A stretch of DNA of 64,000 nt, taken from the NCBI RefSeq assembly GCF_000217995.1, contig NC_015676.1:1719708-1783707 (forward strand). Reading direction: 5' to 3'. A program made the position numbers and the translations under genes. How positions within the stretch are numbered: position 1 is the stretch's first letter; each line of letters starts with the position of its first letter. The notes beneath the pieces are model-generated. The model was not told where the DNA came from, did no database searches, and saw only the letters and a list, made by a program, of their open reading frames with translations. Below are positions 9,645 to 19,600 of this stretch, piece by piece. The stretch is from Methanosalsum zhilinae DSM 4017 (GTDB lineage Archaea > Halobacteriota > Methanosarcinia > Methanosarcinales > Methanosarcinaceae).

Positions 9645-10556
9645 ATGAGAATAGTTCTGGCAGAGTACGCTACCGGCACATGCATAAATTCAGGAATACT
9701 TGCAGAGGGACGCGCCATACTGAGAACACTTGCAGCCAGTTTTGAAAGGACAGGACATGAGGTAGTATATCCTTCAGCTGGCAGTGTTATTGGATACGGA
9801 ACTTCAGTGCAATCTGATGAAGAGACTTTTTCCAGGGTAATTGAAAGGGAGGCAAAGAGATCGGACCTGGGTCTTGTGATCGCACCGGATCATATACTGC
9901 CATACTTCACATCCATAATCGAAGATAACACTGTCAACCTTGGATGCACTCCGGAATCTGTTCAGATATGTGCAGACAAACTCAGATGTTCACATATACT
10001 TGAAAAAAACAGAATCAGCACTCCACCACTGCTCAGCAGACCTGATGGAGGACTGTGTGTTACAAAACCCAGGTACGGATGTGCCAGTGAAAATACAGGA
10101 ATCTGTTCTGATTTCAGACTCAGTGATGATCTGATCGCCATGCGCTACATTGAAGGTGAGCATATGAGTGCCAGTTTTATTGCAGGCCAGGGCATACTCC
10201 CGCTCTCGATAAATCTGCAGTTGATGAAGATGAATACCGGCGCAGACAGCTGCAGTATTGAGTACAATGGATGCATAACGCCTTACAATACTCCATTATC
10301 AGATACCCTGTTCTCTATTGCAGCATCCGTTTCCTCCATTCTTGGGTGCAGGGGATATACAGGGATAGATTTTGTTGTAGCTGACAGGCCATATGTTGTT
10401 GATATCAATCCCAGGCCTACGACATCACTTGTTGGTATATGCCAGGTAATGGAAGAGGAGATCGCAGACCTGCTGCTTAAAAATATTGACAAAGAGTTAC
10501 CTGAAAAGGTTAATCTGACAGGAAGGTACTCGTTTACCAAAGAGGATATCAGATGA
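9645..10556 (+). CDS. mfnD: MfnD, tyramine-L-glutamate ligase (methanofuran biosynthesis)
   Basis: A 303-residue ATP-grasp enzyme. In the known pathway MfnD joins the gamma-carboxyl of glutamate to tyramine, an early step of methanofuran assembly in the cytoplasm. Visible marks are the N-terminal RIVLAEYATGTC, the ATP-grasp central domain around residues 90-200, and the metal-binding end strand FVVADRPYVVDINPRPTTS (about 245-263). I chose ATG 9645 over an upstream TTG (9633) because the product then starts directly with the first beta strand. It overlaps the next gene by 4 bases (ATGA type), and the order mfnD-mfnF-mfnE supports the call. Confidence 0.9.
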   Translation: MRIVLAEYATGTCINSGILAEGRAILRTLAASFERTGHEVVYPSAGSVIGYGTSVQSDEETFSRVIEREAKRSDLGLVIAPDHILPYFTSIIEDNTVNLGCTPESVQICADKLRCSHILEKNRISTPPLLSRPDGGLCVTKPRYGCASENTGICSDFRLSDDLIAMRYIEGEHMSASFIAGQGILPLSINLQLMKMNTGADSCSIEYNGCITPYNTPLSDTLFSIAASVSSILGCRGYTGIDFVVADRPYVVDINPRPTTSLVGICQVMEEEIADLLLKNIDKELPEKVNLTGRYSFTKEDIR

Positions 10557-11539
10557 ATATAATAGGAATAGATATCGGTGGTGCAAATACCAAGATAGCT
10601 TCAGCCAATGGAGAACTGGTTGAAATACATTATATGCCCATGTGGAAGGGAAACGGACTTGATGATTTGCTCAGGGTGATTGCAAAAAGGATCAGGCCTG
10701 ATATGGTCTCTGCGGTAATGACAGGAGAACTTGCAGACTGCTTTGAGAGCAAAAAAGAAGGTATCAGGTTCATAGCAGACCACATAGAAGAAGCATTCGA
10801 CTGTCCTGTTCACTACATAAACCAGTCCGGTTATTTTGCACCCCTTGAGGATATCCCATCATTTGCAGCTGCCAACTGGGCAGCCTCCTCCAGGATGATA
10901 GCCCTGGAAAAGGGAGACTGTGTGTTTGTTGATATGGGAAGTACAACCACGGACATTATACCTGTTCTCAGTGGCCGCCATATGGCAGAAAATACTGATT
11001 TTAAGAGACTGCGTGCAAAACAGCTTGTATACACCGGCATACTCCGAACAAATATTGCAGCGCTGCTACCGTCTGTCATGCTCAGCTCAGGAGAATGTCT
11101 CACATCCTCAGAACTCTTTGCCACATCAGCTGATGCCTATATGCTGCTGGGGGACATTGACAGACATACTTACATTTCACAGACTGCTGATTGTGCTGGA
11201 AAGGACAGGATCAACTGTATGAGAAGGATCGCCAGGGTCGTGTGTGCAGACCTTACCGAAATATCTGAATCCGGGATAATGTCAATTGCAGGACAGGTGA
11301 AGGAGAAACAGAAATCCATCATTGGAGATGCAGTTGAAGAGGTTGCAGAGAAGTACGGGCTGAATAAGGTGATCTGTGCCGGTATTGGTGAGTTTCTGGT
11401 CTCTGAGGTCTGTCGGGAAAGGGGACTGGAATATGAACCTGCATCCAGGGTATGGGGCAGTGAGGTCTCAGGAGCATTTCCTGCCTATTCTGCTGCCAGA
11501 CTGCTGGAAATGAAATATAATGAAAATAGCGAGAGATAA
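10553..11539 (+). CDS. mfnF: MfnF, furan-methanamine synthase (methanofuran biosynthesis)
   Basis: A 328-residue protein of the ASKHA/hydantoinase-like family earlier annotated as H4MPT-linked C1 transfer pathway protein. MfnF couples glutamyl-tyramine to the phosphorylated aminomethylfuran unit. The N-terminus IGIDIGGANTKIA and the internal VFVDMGSTTTDIIPV (about 122-136) are the two phosphate-loop motifs of the fold. It overlaps mfnD by 4 bases and is followed after 3 bases by mfnE, which would supply its activated furan substrate. This is a firm family call, supported by context. Confidence 0.9.
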   Translation: MNIIGIDIGGANTKIASANGELVEIHYMPMWKGNGLDDLLRVIAKRIRPDMVSAVMTGELADCFESKKEGIRFIADHIEEAFDCPVHYINQSGYFAPLEDIPSFAAANWAASSRMIALEKGDCVFVDMGSTTTDIIPVLSGRHMAENTDFKRLRAKQLVYTGILRTNIAALLPSVMLSSGECLTSSELFATSADAYMLLGDIDRHTYISQTADCAGKDRINCMRRIARVVCADLTEISESGIMSIAGQVKEKQKSIIGDAVEEVAEKYGLNKVICAGIGEFLVSEVCRERGLEYEPASRVWGSEVSGAFPAYSAARLLEMKYNENSER

Positions 11540-11542
11540 CAG

Positions 11543-12184
11543 ATGGTATCAGTAATCAAGCTTGGAGGCAGCCTTATGGAAAAGGCTGCTGAAATCACAG
11601 ACCATCTTGCAGATGAGTTTGGTGATGAAAAAATATTGATAGTACCAGGTGGAGGCATGTTTGCAGACAGCATCCGTGACGTATCCGGTAAATATTCCCT
11701 TGGCCAGGAATCTTCCCACTGGATGGCGATCCTTGCAATGGAACAGTATGCTTACTACCTTATCGATAAAACCGATATAAACTATACAGAATCACTCCAT
11801 AATATATCAGAGGGGGTATCTGTCCTCCTGCCCTATATTGCAGTCAGAAAACTTGAGCAGAACGAACAGAAACCTGAACTTCCCCATACCTGGGATGTGA
11901 CATCTGATTCCATTGCGGGGTGGATATCCTATATTCTTGGATGCAGGGAATTTATTAAAGCTACTTCAGTTGACGGAATATATATCAGAGACCGCAAGGT
12001 TCCTGAAATAACTGTATCTGATCTAAAGTCGCTTGAATCCAGCTGCACTGATAATTATCTTCCGACCTTTATTGAAAAAACAGGTACCAGCTGTATTGTG
12101 GTCAACGGGAACCATCCTGAAAGGATCTCTGCTGCCATAAAGGGAACTGAATTTGAGGGGACGGTTATAAGGGGAAGGATCTGA
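11543..12184 (+). CDS. mfnE: MfnE, 5-(aminomethyl)-3-furanmethanol phosphate kinase
   Basis: A 213-residue amino-acid-kinase fold enzyme. MfnE phosphorylates aminomethylfuran phosphate to the diphosphate used by MfnF. The N-terminal nucleotide motif KLGGSLM and the glycine-rich ILIVPGGGMFAD (about 31-42) are clear, as is a conserved TSVDGIYIRD stretch near residue 140. It ends the mfnD-mfnF-mfnE operon. Short for the amino acid kinase family, as expected for the archaeal MfnE group. Confidence 0.88.
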   Translation: MVSVIKLGGSLMEKAAEITDHLADEFGDEKILIVPGGGMFADSIRDVSGKYSLGQESSHWMAILAMEQYAYYLIDKTDINYTESLHNISEGVSVLLPYIAVRKLEQNEQKPELPHTWDVTSDSIAGWISYILGCREFIKATSVDGIYIRDRKVPEITVSDLKSLESSCTDNYLPTFIEKTGTSCIVVNGNHPERISAAIKGTEFEGTVIRGRI

Positions 12185-12260
12185 AAGGTTGCAGGCCAGT
12201 GTCAGGTCCATCCTTTCGCAATCTTTAAATTGGATATTGAGAATGTACTCACACCACTGA

Positions 12261-12272
12261 ATATTTATATAG
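12261..12272 (+). promoter_or_regulatory. TATA box before the Zn-ribbon/aEF-1beta operon
   Basis: ATATTTATATAG lies about 85 bases before the ATG at 12353. A second weaker TTATAAAC sits near 12326-12333 and could give a shorter leader. Confidence 0.45.
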
Positions 12273-12352
12273 TGAATCAAATTAAACCTGAACCTGACCG
12301 AGGCTGGTTTTTGATATCTTAATCTTATAAACATAAAACACAGGAGAATATT

Positions 12353-12523
12353 ATGGCAAAAGCAGAGGTTAAATACTGTACATCATGCGCAGTCAGTCTT
12401 GCAGACAGAGGGTTTGTAAGATTTCCATGCCCATCCTGCGGGAAAGAGCTTGGAAGATGCGTGGACTGCAGACAGCAGAGCAATGAATATTACTGTCCTT
12501 CATGCAATTTCAGAGGACCATAA
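12353..12523 (+). CDS. Small Zn-ribbon RNA-binding-type protein (COG2888 family)
   Basis: A 56-residue protein with four CxxC pairs: CTSC (about 9-12), CPSC (26-29), CVDC (37-40) and CPSC (48-51), enough for two zinc sites. Archaeal homologues are predicted Zn-ribbon RNA-binding proteins with a role in translation. The gene directly precedes aEF-1beta (14-base gap), a context that supports a translational role. An AGGAG lies about 6 bases before the ATG. Confidence 0.82.
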   Translation: MAKAEVKYCTSCAVSLADRGFVRFPCPSCGKELGRCVDCRQQSNEYYCPSCNFRGP

Positions 12524-12537
12524 AAAGAGGTAATAAC

Positions 12538-12807
12538 ATGGGAAAAGTAGCAGCAACAATCAAGATCATGCCGGAAGACGTTGAAACTGACCTCAATGAA
12601 CTCAGAGAGAATATCAAGGCTGCAGTGCCGGAAGGTGCAGAGTTTTATACATCTGAAGAAAAGCCCATAGCCTTTGGAATTAAAGCCCTGATGGTAGTTG
12701 TAATGGTAGGAGACCTTGAAGGCGGTACCGAGACCGTTGAAGAGGCATTCAGTAAAGTGCCAGGTGTTGAAAGCGTACAGGTAGTTGAGGTAGGCCGACC
12801 TATCTAA
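12538..12807 (+). CDS. ef1b: aEF-1beta, elongation factor 1-beta (GDP/GTP exchange factor)
   Basis: An 89-residue archaeal EF-1beta, which reloads aEF-1alpha with GTP. The sequence shows the ferredoxin-like fold of the family, starting GKVAATIKIMPEDVETDL and containing the core PIAFGIKALMVVVMV. ATG 12538 is used because AGAGG lies about 8 bases before it and the family starts here; the frame is open further upstream but overlaps the Zn-ribbon gene. Length matches the family (about 88-90 residues). Confidence 0.95.
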   Translation: MGKVAATIKIMPEDVETDLNELRENIKAAVPEGAEFYTSEEKPIAFGIKALMVVVMVGDLEGGTETVEEAFSKVPGVESVQVVEVGRPI

Positions 12808-12819
12808 AACTCTTCTTTC

Positions 12820-12826
12820 TTTTTTT
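12820..12826 (+). terminator. T-run terminator after aEF-1beta
   Basis: A pyrimidine-rich tract ending in seven T residues begins about 12 bases after the stop, with no hairpin, as is common in archaea. Confidence 0.45.
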
Positions 12827-12837
12827 AAATCTCAACT

Positions 12838-12848
12838 TTTTTATAAAT
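12838..12848 (+). promoter_or_regulatory. TATA box of the tRNA-Ala gene
   Basis: TTTATAAAT is centred about 26 bases before the first base of the mature tRNA, the usual archaeal position for transcription starting at or just before the tRNA. Confidence 0.6.
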
Positions 12849-12869
12849 TTTTTTTAAGCGGTTATTCCA

Positions 12870-12941
12870 GGGCCTGTAGATCAGGGGAAGATCGTCACGT
12901 TCGCAACGTGAAGGCCGCGGGTTCAAATCCCGCCGGGTCCA
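12870..12941 (+). tRNA. tRNA-Ala (anticodon CGC)
   Basis: The full cloverleaf can be drawn by eye. Acceptor GGGCCTG pairs with CGGGTCC (12934-12940), with the G3-U70 pair that marks alanine tRNAs. The D stem is GATC/GATC. The anticodon stem TCACG/CGTGA (12895-12899, 12907-12911) holds loop TTCGCAA with anticodon CGC at 12902-12904. The T stem GCGGG/CCCGC has loop TTCAAAT, and the discriminator is A. CCA is not encoded and no intron is seen. Confidence 0.96.
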
Positions 12942-13116
12942 GTCAGTCAAATCTGTGAAGTTAATTTTCTTTTATCAAAAACTATAAATTAAATGTTTTC
13001 TCAGATATTATGGTGGTAGTGTATTGGTAGGTAGTAGTGTACCATTGAGACACAGTTGTAAGTATCGGTACTATCAATAATCAATACCAAATGAATTTTA
13101 ACCGGGGGTTGTGCAG

Positions 13117-13362
13117 ATGGTTCAGGAACTCAGGCCGCTCTCACTGGGGTATGCAGCGGCAATAGTATCAGCAATTGGAATGCTTATACTTGCAATATTT
13201 GGAAATCTGGGGATTTATACTGATGCAGTTGAGATGATGCAACAGTGGCATATGTTCTTTTCTTTGACTCCTGCTGGAATAATAGCAGGTATGATTGAAG
13301 CTGCGATCATTTCATTTGTGATCCTATACTTATTCGCTGTATTCTACAACAGGTTAGCCTGA
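13117..13362 (+). CDS. Small two-helix membrane protein (DUF5676-like)
   Basis: An 81-residue protein with two hydrophobic helices (about residues 12-32 and 55-76) and a C-terminal LFAVFYNRLA. The shape and tail resemble the small DUF5676/holin-like membrane proteins of archaea and bacteria; this is a weak similarity from memory. The start at ATG 13117 is preferred over GTG 13111 because GGGGG (13104-13108) is at the right distance. It ends 12 bases before the histidine kinase gene and is probably co-transcribed, so it may be a membrane partner of the kinase. Confidence 0.6.
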   Translation: MVQELRPLSLGYAAAIVSAIGMLILAIFGNLGIYTDAVEMMQQWHMFFSLTPAGIIAGMIEAAIISFVILYLFAVFYNRLA

Positions 13363-13374
13363 TTTAAGGAATAT

Positions 13375-15003
13375 ATGATGAAACCTGAAAAAGAAAATAA
13401 AGGAGAGCCTGCATCCAGAAAAATTGGGAACATGAATAAACCAGCGCATTTATCTAAACCACGCCGGTATGCGTTACTGGGCTCAATGCTGGTATTTATA
13501 GTTCTGATTCTGGTCTGGTGGCAGGCAGGAATCTGGTATGAGGATCAATTACTTGATGAACTGGAAGCACAGGAAATAGCTAGCCTTACTTTACATGGAA
13601 AGGCCCTATCTGGAGCCATTGAACACCGCTTATATATTCTTGAAGGATTAGCTGCATTTGTTTTGTTTAATCCATCAGAGGATGCTCTGGAACAGAATTT
13701 TGAGGGGTTTGCTTCCAATCTGTATTCCGGTACAGAGGGAGTTCTTTATTTCACCGTGGCACCAGCAGGTGTTCAGCAATATATTTACCCGGATGCTTAT
13801 GAAAATATTCTGAAAAATAGCTTGACTGATGATCATAAATTACAGTCTGATATACAGAGAGCTATTCAAACAGAACAGGTAATACTTAGCGGTCCCCACG
13901 GTATGCAGGAAAATAATCTGAGCATGGTTGCGATAAGAGCAATTTATATAGATAATACCCTGTGGGGATTTGCAACCATGGGCTTTGATGTACCATTTAT
14001 ATTTAGTGAGGCTGGACTTGATCTGCCAGACCATCCCAACATTGCAATTCGAGATGCTGAGGGACATGTGTTCTACGGGGACGAAGCCATATTTGAACGC
14101 AATCCTGTTGTGCAGCCTATTGAGATTGCAAATAACTACTGGGAACTGGCAGTGTTGCCAGAAGAAGGACACGCCACAATTGAGGATAGAGTCCTCATTT
14201 TTAGAGGAACAGGTTTAATTATTATCCTTCTATTGACCCTGTTAGCATACCTGACCATAAATCGTCAAACACGTCTCTCTCTTGAAGTCAGAGAGCGTAC
14301 AGAAGAATTATCTAAGGTAAATAAAGAAATAATGGCCGCCAATGAAATGAAGGATCTTTTTACAGATATTATGCGCCACGATTTGTTAAACCCTGCAAAT
14401 ATAATCAGAGGCTATACCGATGTTCTGCTCAATATGGAAGATGAAGATAAAAAGGTTAAGTCTCTGGAAACTATCAAGCGTAACAACGAAAAATTAATTA
14501 ATATGATTGAAAGTGCAGCCAGATTCTCAAAACTGGAAAGTGTTGAAGAAATTGAATTTGAAAAATTGGATATTGTCTCCGTTTTTAGAGAAGTGATAGA
14601 TAATTTCAGACCACAGATTGAAGAAAAGCAGATGAGCATTGAATTTAAACCTTCCGGAAAATACCTTACTCTGGCAAATCCAGTGATTGAAGAAGTATTT
14701 GCTAACCTATTATCCAATGCCATCAAATACAGTCCAGATGAAGAAAAGATAATCATTGACATTAGGGATTATGGAGAAAAATGGAAAGTAAGCATTACAG
14801 ATTTTGGTGTCGGGATTCCAGATGAAGATAAGCCCAAATTATTTGAAAGGTTTAAAAGGGTGGATAAAAGCGGTGTAAAAGGAACAGGTCTTGGTCTTGC
14901 CATTGTGAAAAGAATAATTGACCTGCATGATGGAAAAGTGGGTGTGGAAGACAATCCTGCAGGAAAGGGGAGTGTTTTCTGGGTTACCCTGAACAAAGCT
15001 TGA
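13375..15003 (+). CDS. CHASE-domain membrane histidine kinase
   Basis: A 542-residue sensor kinase. A basic N-terminus is followed by a membrane helix (about 33-50), an extracytoplasmic CHASE-type sensor (about 65-265), a second helix (about 275-293), then HisKA with the phospho-acceptor His335 in MRHDLLNPANIIRGY. The HATPase domain has the N box NLLSNAIKYSP, G1 box DFGVGIPDED and G2 box KGTGLGLAIVKRI. No receiver domain is fused and no response regulator lies nearby, so the output partner is unknown. In CHASE proteins the sensor binds small ligands. AAGGA precedes the ATG. The methanogen-type kinases often act as orphans like this. Confidence 0.88.
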   Translation: MMKPEKENKGEPASRKIGNMNKPAHLSKPRRYALLGSMLVFIVLILVWWQAGIWYEDQLLDELEAQEIASLTLHGKALSGAIEHRLYILEGLAAFVLFNPSEDALEQNFEGFASNLYSGTEGVLYFTVAPAGVQQYIYPDAYENILKNSLTDDHKLQSDIQRAIQTEQVILSGPHGMQENNLSMVAIRAIYIDNTLWGFATMGFDVPFIFSEAGLDLPDHPNIAIRDAEGHVFYGDEAIFERNPVVQPIEIANNYWELAVLPEEGHATIEDRVLIFRGTGLIIILLLTLLAYLTINRQTRLSLEVRERTEELSKVNKEIMAANEMKDLFTDIMRHDLLNPANIIRGYTDVLLNMEDEDKKVKSLETIKRNNEKLINMIESAARFSKLESVEEIEFEKLDIVSVFREVIDNFRPQIEEKQMSIEFKPSGKYLTLANPVIEEVFANLLSNAIKYSPDEEKIIIDIRDYGEKWKVSITDFGVGIPDEDKPKLFERFKRVDKSGVKGTGLGLAIVKRIIDLHDGKVGVEDNPAGKGSVFWVTLNKA

Positions 15004-15102
15004 ACATTAAAAAACATATTAGAATCTTATACGAGATAAATACTCAGAAAATGGATATACCTTATTTAAACATCTTTACCGGATCCACCATATCCACATA
15101 CT

Positions 15103-15564
15103 TCAATCTGACATTGCAAGTTCACTGACTTTTGAGAAGTTACTTACCACTATATACTTATCAATATCTGCTCTCAGGAGAACCGTTGTATTGGAATCTA
15201 CAAAATCCCTTAATTGGGGATGCTTTCCTAAAAATATACCCTTGAACCTATCCATTTCCTGTTCATTGATCCATTCAACATGTCCGGTTGCAGTAATTGC
15301 CACCGCACTGGAAAGATCGCTATCCGCATTTTTCCTGCTATCTATCAGAAACGATATACTGGGATTTTTAGAAATATTGGAATATTTTCTTGTATTTGTG
15401 TCAGTGGAAAAAAGAATGTATCTCAGGTCATCGGTAACTGCAAATGCTACCAGACTTAGATAGGGGATGTCAGAGCTTGAGGTTGCAAGGCCTGCAAGGG
15501 ACTGGCTTTCAAGAACTTCCCTGATCCTGGATATCAGATGTGTCTTTTTCGGATCATAATTCAT
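15103..15564 (-). CDS. Pyridoxamine 5'-phosphate oxidase-like flavin-binding protein
   Basis: A 153-residue split-barrel protein of the PNPOx-like superfamily. Visible family marks are LAGLATSSSDIPYLSLVAFAVTDDLRYILFSTD (residues 24-56), followed by TRKYSNISKNPSISFLID, where each Asn-Pro turn and strand matches FMN-binding members, and AITATGHVEWI near 90. Members bind FMN, F420 or heme; which one applies cannot be told. It is a single gene converging with the histidine kinase. Confidence 0.75.
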   Translation of the reverse strand: MNYDPKKTHLISRIREVLESQSLAGLATSSSDIPYLSLVAFAVTDDLRYILFSTDTNTRKYSNISKNPSISFLIDSRKNADSDLSSAVAITATGHVEWINEQEMDRFKGIFLGKHPQLRDFVDSNTTVLLRADIDKYIVVSNFSKVSELAMSD

Positions 15565-15639
15565 GGTATCATCTGTTCTGGTCTTAATAAAGCTTTATCT
15601 AGTCCCTGAACAATATTAAACTATTGTGGGGTCAGAGAT

Positions 15640-16614
15640 ATGAAGAACTTTCCAGTACCAACCGTGCTTGTCAGCAGATGCCTTGAATTCGATAGTGTCA
15701 GATATGATGCAAAGACCATACCTTCCAGGATTGTGAAAGACCTTGAACCCTATGTTAATTACATAAAGGTCTGTCCAGAGGTTGAAATAGGGCTCGGAGT
15801 CCCACGTGATCCGATACGCATCGTTAAATCTGCAGGAGAGTACAGGCTGATCCAGCCGGCAACAGGCAGGGATGTAACTGAAGAGATGGACAGCTTTACC
15901 GATCAGTTCATTTCCCGGTTACCTGAGGTGGACGGGTTCATATTCAAATCCGGGTCACCCACCATCGGTATCAGGAACATAAAGGTATACTCAGGTGTAA
16001 AAGATGCACCGGTTATTGAAAAATCCAGTGGTTTCTTTGCCAGGAAAATCCTGACAAGGTACAGTGGCTACCCGATCGAGGAAGATGACAGGCTGAGAAA
16101 TAACAGAATCCGGCACGATTTCCTGACAAGTCTGTTCACACTTGCAGGTTTTAGAGAGGTCAGGGAGAAGGAGTCTGCCAGGGAACTGGCCAGGTTCCAT
16201 AAAGAAAATCACTATCTTTTCCTGATGTACAGCCCGCAATATTTCAATGAGATGGAAAAGATCATCCAGAAACTGAATGATAAACCAGTTCTGCACCTGC
16301 TGGACACCTATGAGGCAGTTCTTAGAAAAATATTTACCATTCACCCTGGTCCGGATTCATATATCAGGATTGCAGGATCCATCTTTTCAGGCTTTTCCAA
16401 TAAAGTGCCTGCAGATGAGGTCAGGTATTTTGAAAGGATACTGGACAGATATTCCCGCAACCTGCTGGGACTGGATGGTCTTCTTGAGATACTGAAACTG
16501 TATATACTCGGATATGATAGAACAGGAGCTGAAAATGACGGCTTATTTTCTCCCTATCCAGAACAGCTGCAGACAGTCATAGATGAGAACAGGGACAGAA
16601 ATTACTGGAAATGA
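15640..16614 (+). CDS. DUF523-DUF1722 protein (YbgA / TudS-like), third cluster cysteine missing
   Basis: A 324-residue protein with an N-terminal DUF523 domain (about 1-150) and a C-terminal DUF1722 domain (about 190-310, FHKENHYLFLMYSPQ). DUF523 proteins of the TudS type use a [4Fe-4S] cluster held by three cysteines to remove sulfur from thiouracil. Here Cys14 (SRCLEF) and Cys45 (CPEVEIG) are present, but the third position, normally in SPSCG, reads SPTIG with Ile109. No other cysteine exists in the domain. The protein may therefore not carry a standard cluster, or may do something other than desulfuration. The gene stands alone, divergent from the PNPOx-like gene. Confidence 0.8.
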   Translation: MKNFPVPTVLVSRCLEFDSVRYDAKTIPSRIVKDLEPYVNYIKVCPEVEIGLGVPRDPIRIVKSAGEYRLIQPATGRDVTEEMDSFTDQFISRLPEVDGFIFKSGSPTIGIRNIKVYSGVKDAPVIEKSSGFFARKILTRYSGYPIEEDDRLRNNRIRHDFLTSLFTLAGFREVREKESARELARFHKENHYLFLMYSPQYFNEMEKIIQKLNDKPVLHLLDTYEAVLRKIFTIHPGPDSYIRIAGSIFSGFSNKVPADEVRYFERILDRYSRNLLGLDGLLEILKLYILGYDRTGAENDGLFSPYPEQLQTVIDENRDRNYWK

Positions 16615-16667
16615 TCAGGTCTCAGGTTGTTTAGCTGGCCATCAACAGATCACAGAATATTTGATAT

Positions 16668-19600
16668 ATGACCACAGATCTTGTTGAAATGAGCATGACT
16701 ACCGGTAAATGGCAATTCTGGATAGATCGCGGAGGCACCTTTACTGATATTGTTGCAGAAAATCCTGAAGGACAGCTGATCACACATAAACTCCTCTCAT
16801 GCAACCCTGAACAGTACAGTGATTCCTCAATCCAGGGTATCAGAGATATCCTGGGCTGTGATCCGGATCAGGAAATTCCTTCTGGAATAATAGAAACCAT
16901 CAGAATGGGTACAACCATCGGCACCAATGCACTTCTGGAAAGGAAGGGAGAGAGAACAGTACTTGTAACTACCAGGGGTTTCAGGGACCTGCTGGAAATC
17001 GGGTACCAGAACAGACCTGACATTTTTGCACTCAATATCCTCAAAACAGATCAGCTGTATGAAAGGGTGATTGAGGTTGATGAAAGATATGATGCCAGTG
17101 GCAGGAAAATACACAGGCCAAATATAGAATCACTTAAAAGGAAACTCGAAGATGCATTCAGTTCAGGGATAAGAGCAGTTGCTGTTGCACTGATGCATGC
17201 ATACAGGTACCCTGATCATGAAATTGAGATTGCAGAGATTGCCAGAGAAACAGGATTTACCCAGATATCACTGTCCCACAGGGTCAGCCCTCTTATCAGG
17301 ATCATCAACCGTGCCGAGACTGCCGTGGTTGATGCTTATCTCTCACCTGTACTTAGAAGATATACTGAGAATATCAGCACTGTACTGGGAACCAGCAGTA
17401 ATGATGGAACACGCCTTATGTTCATGCAATCCAATGGCGGACTTGTGGATGCCAGATCATTTCAGGGTAAGGACTGTATCCTCTCAGGGCCTGCAGGAGG
17501 AATTGTGGGAGCAGTCCAGACCTCGCGGATTGCAGGTTTTGACAGGATCATCAGTTTTGATATGGGAGGAACATCCACAGATGTTGCACATTACAGGGGA
17601 GAATATGAAAGAAGTTTTGATAACATGATCGCAGGCATTCATCTCCAGTCACCGATGATGAAGATACATACCATAGCAGCTGGAGGGGGCTCAGTCCTTC
17701 ATTTTGATGGTGAACGTATGAAGGTGGGCCCTGATTCTGCAGGATCAAACCCGGGTCCTGCCTGCTATCGCATGGGTGGTCCGCTTACAGTCACAGACTG
17801 CAATGTCATGCTGGGCAGAATCCAGGCAGACCATTTTCCCCATGTGTTCGGGCCGGAAGGCAACATGCCACTGGATGAGGAGACAGTACATGATACGTTC
17901 AGCAGGCTTGCACAGGAGGTAACAGCTTCCACAGGCAGGAAATATACACCAGAGGAGGTGGCAGAAGGTTTTCTGGATGTGGCTGTTGAGAACATGGCAA
18001 ATGCCATCAAGAAGATCTCGCTGCAGAAGGGATATGATGTGAAAGAATATACCCTGTGCTGTTTTGGAGGTGCAGGGGGCCAGCATGCATGCAGGGTTGC
18101 AGATACTCTAGGTATTGATACTATATTCATTCATCCGTATGCAGGAGTTCTTTCAGCCTATGGAATCGGGCTGGCAGACCAGAGAGAGATACTGGAGCAG
18201 GCAATTGAAAAAAAACTAAGGGAAGATGTGGTTGAAGAGGTAAGGGATATACTGTCCGATCTTGAGAAAGAGGGTAAAAACCGGCTTGTCCAGCAGAATG
18301 TCATGCAGGATAACATAATATCTGTTGCCAGGATGCATATCAGGTACAGTGGTTCAGATACCAACCTGCAGATCGAACTTGAGGATGGTATGGATCAGCA
18401 GTCCATAGCATCCGCCTTTAACAGAAAACACAGGCAGATCTTCGGGTTCATGGACCCTGAAAGAACACCTGTTATTGAGGCTGTATCAATGGAGGTGATA
18501 GGTACCACTGAAAGAATAGCTGAAAGGGTTCATGAGACACATGAGAATGTGGAGTGCATACCCGCCAGAAAGATCAGGACCTATTTTTACGGACAGTACC
18601 ATGATACACCGATATTCCTGCGAAATGATCTAAGACCCGGGTGCAGAATACAGGGACCTTCAGTGATCATAGAGGATACATCAACCATAGTGATAGAGCC
18701 TGGATGGGAGGGTGAGATCACACAGCACAATCATATTATCCTCAGGCGGGTAATGCCCCGATTTTGTGACAATATTGCAGATACTTCAGCCGACCCTGTA
18801 ATGCTTGAGATATTCAATAACAGATTCATGTCCATTGCCGAGCAGATGGGATACACTCTCCAGAACACTTCACATTCTGTCAATATCAAGGAACGGCGGG
18901 ACTTTTCATGTGCACTGTTTGACAGAGATGGAAACCTGATAGCAAATGCTCCACACATTCCTGTGCATATAGGATCAATGAGCGAATCTGTCAGATCACT
19001 TATCAGAAACGTGCCTGATATGGAAGATGGAGATACCTATCTGATAAACTCTCCCTATCAGGGAGGTACTCATCTTCCTGATATCACTGTAATTACTCCT
19101 GTATTTGATAGCAGGAATGAGAGATATGCATATGTGGCTTCCAGAGGTCATCATGCAGATATCGGGGGAAAGACTCCAGGTTCTATGCCACATGATAGCA
19201 GGAACATACATGAAGAAGGTGTCCTGACCAGCGGTCTCAGGATTGTCCGGAAGAGGCATTTCGATGGTGAAAGGGTGCTTCAATGGCTGGGCTCAGGTCC
19301 CTATCCTGCAAGAAAACCATTGCAGAACATGGCAGATATCAGGGCACAGATAGCTGCAAACGAAAAGGGGATTATTGAATTCCGGAAGCTGGTTGAGCAG
19401 TATTCAGAGGAGGTCATTTCATCCTATATGAAGCATGTACAGGACAATGCAGAAAATGAAGTGCGAAAGGTCATAGATGTTCTGGGCAACGGATCATATT
19501 CATACAGGATGGATGATGGAAGTATCATCAGTGTAAGGATAACAATAGATAGAACCAGAGGATGTGCATGCATTGATTTTACAGGAACTTCTGTCCAGTC

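Noticed and set aside
13004-13100. Repeated GTAGTGTA and GGTAG words before the small membrane protein gene
   Set aside because: Two short direct copies in a low-complexity stretch; no regular spacing or stable structure, so neither CRISPR nor riboswitch.
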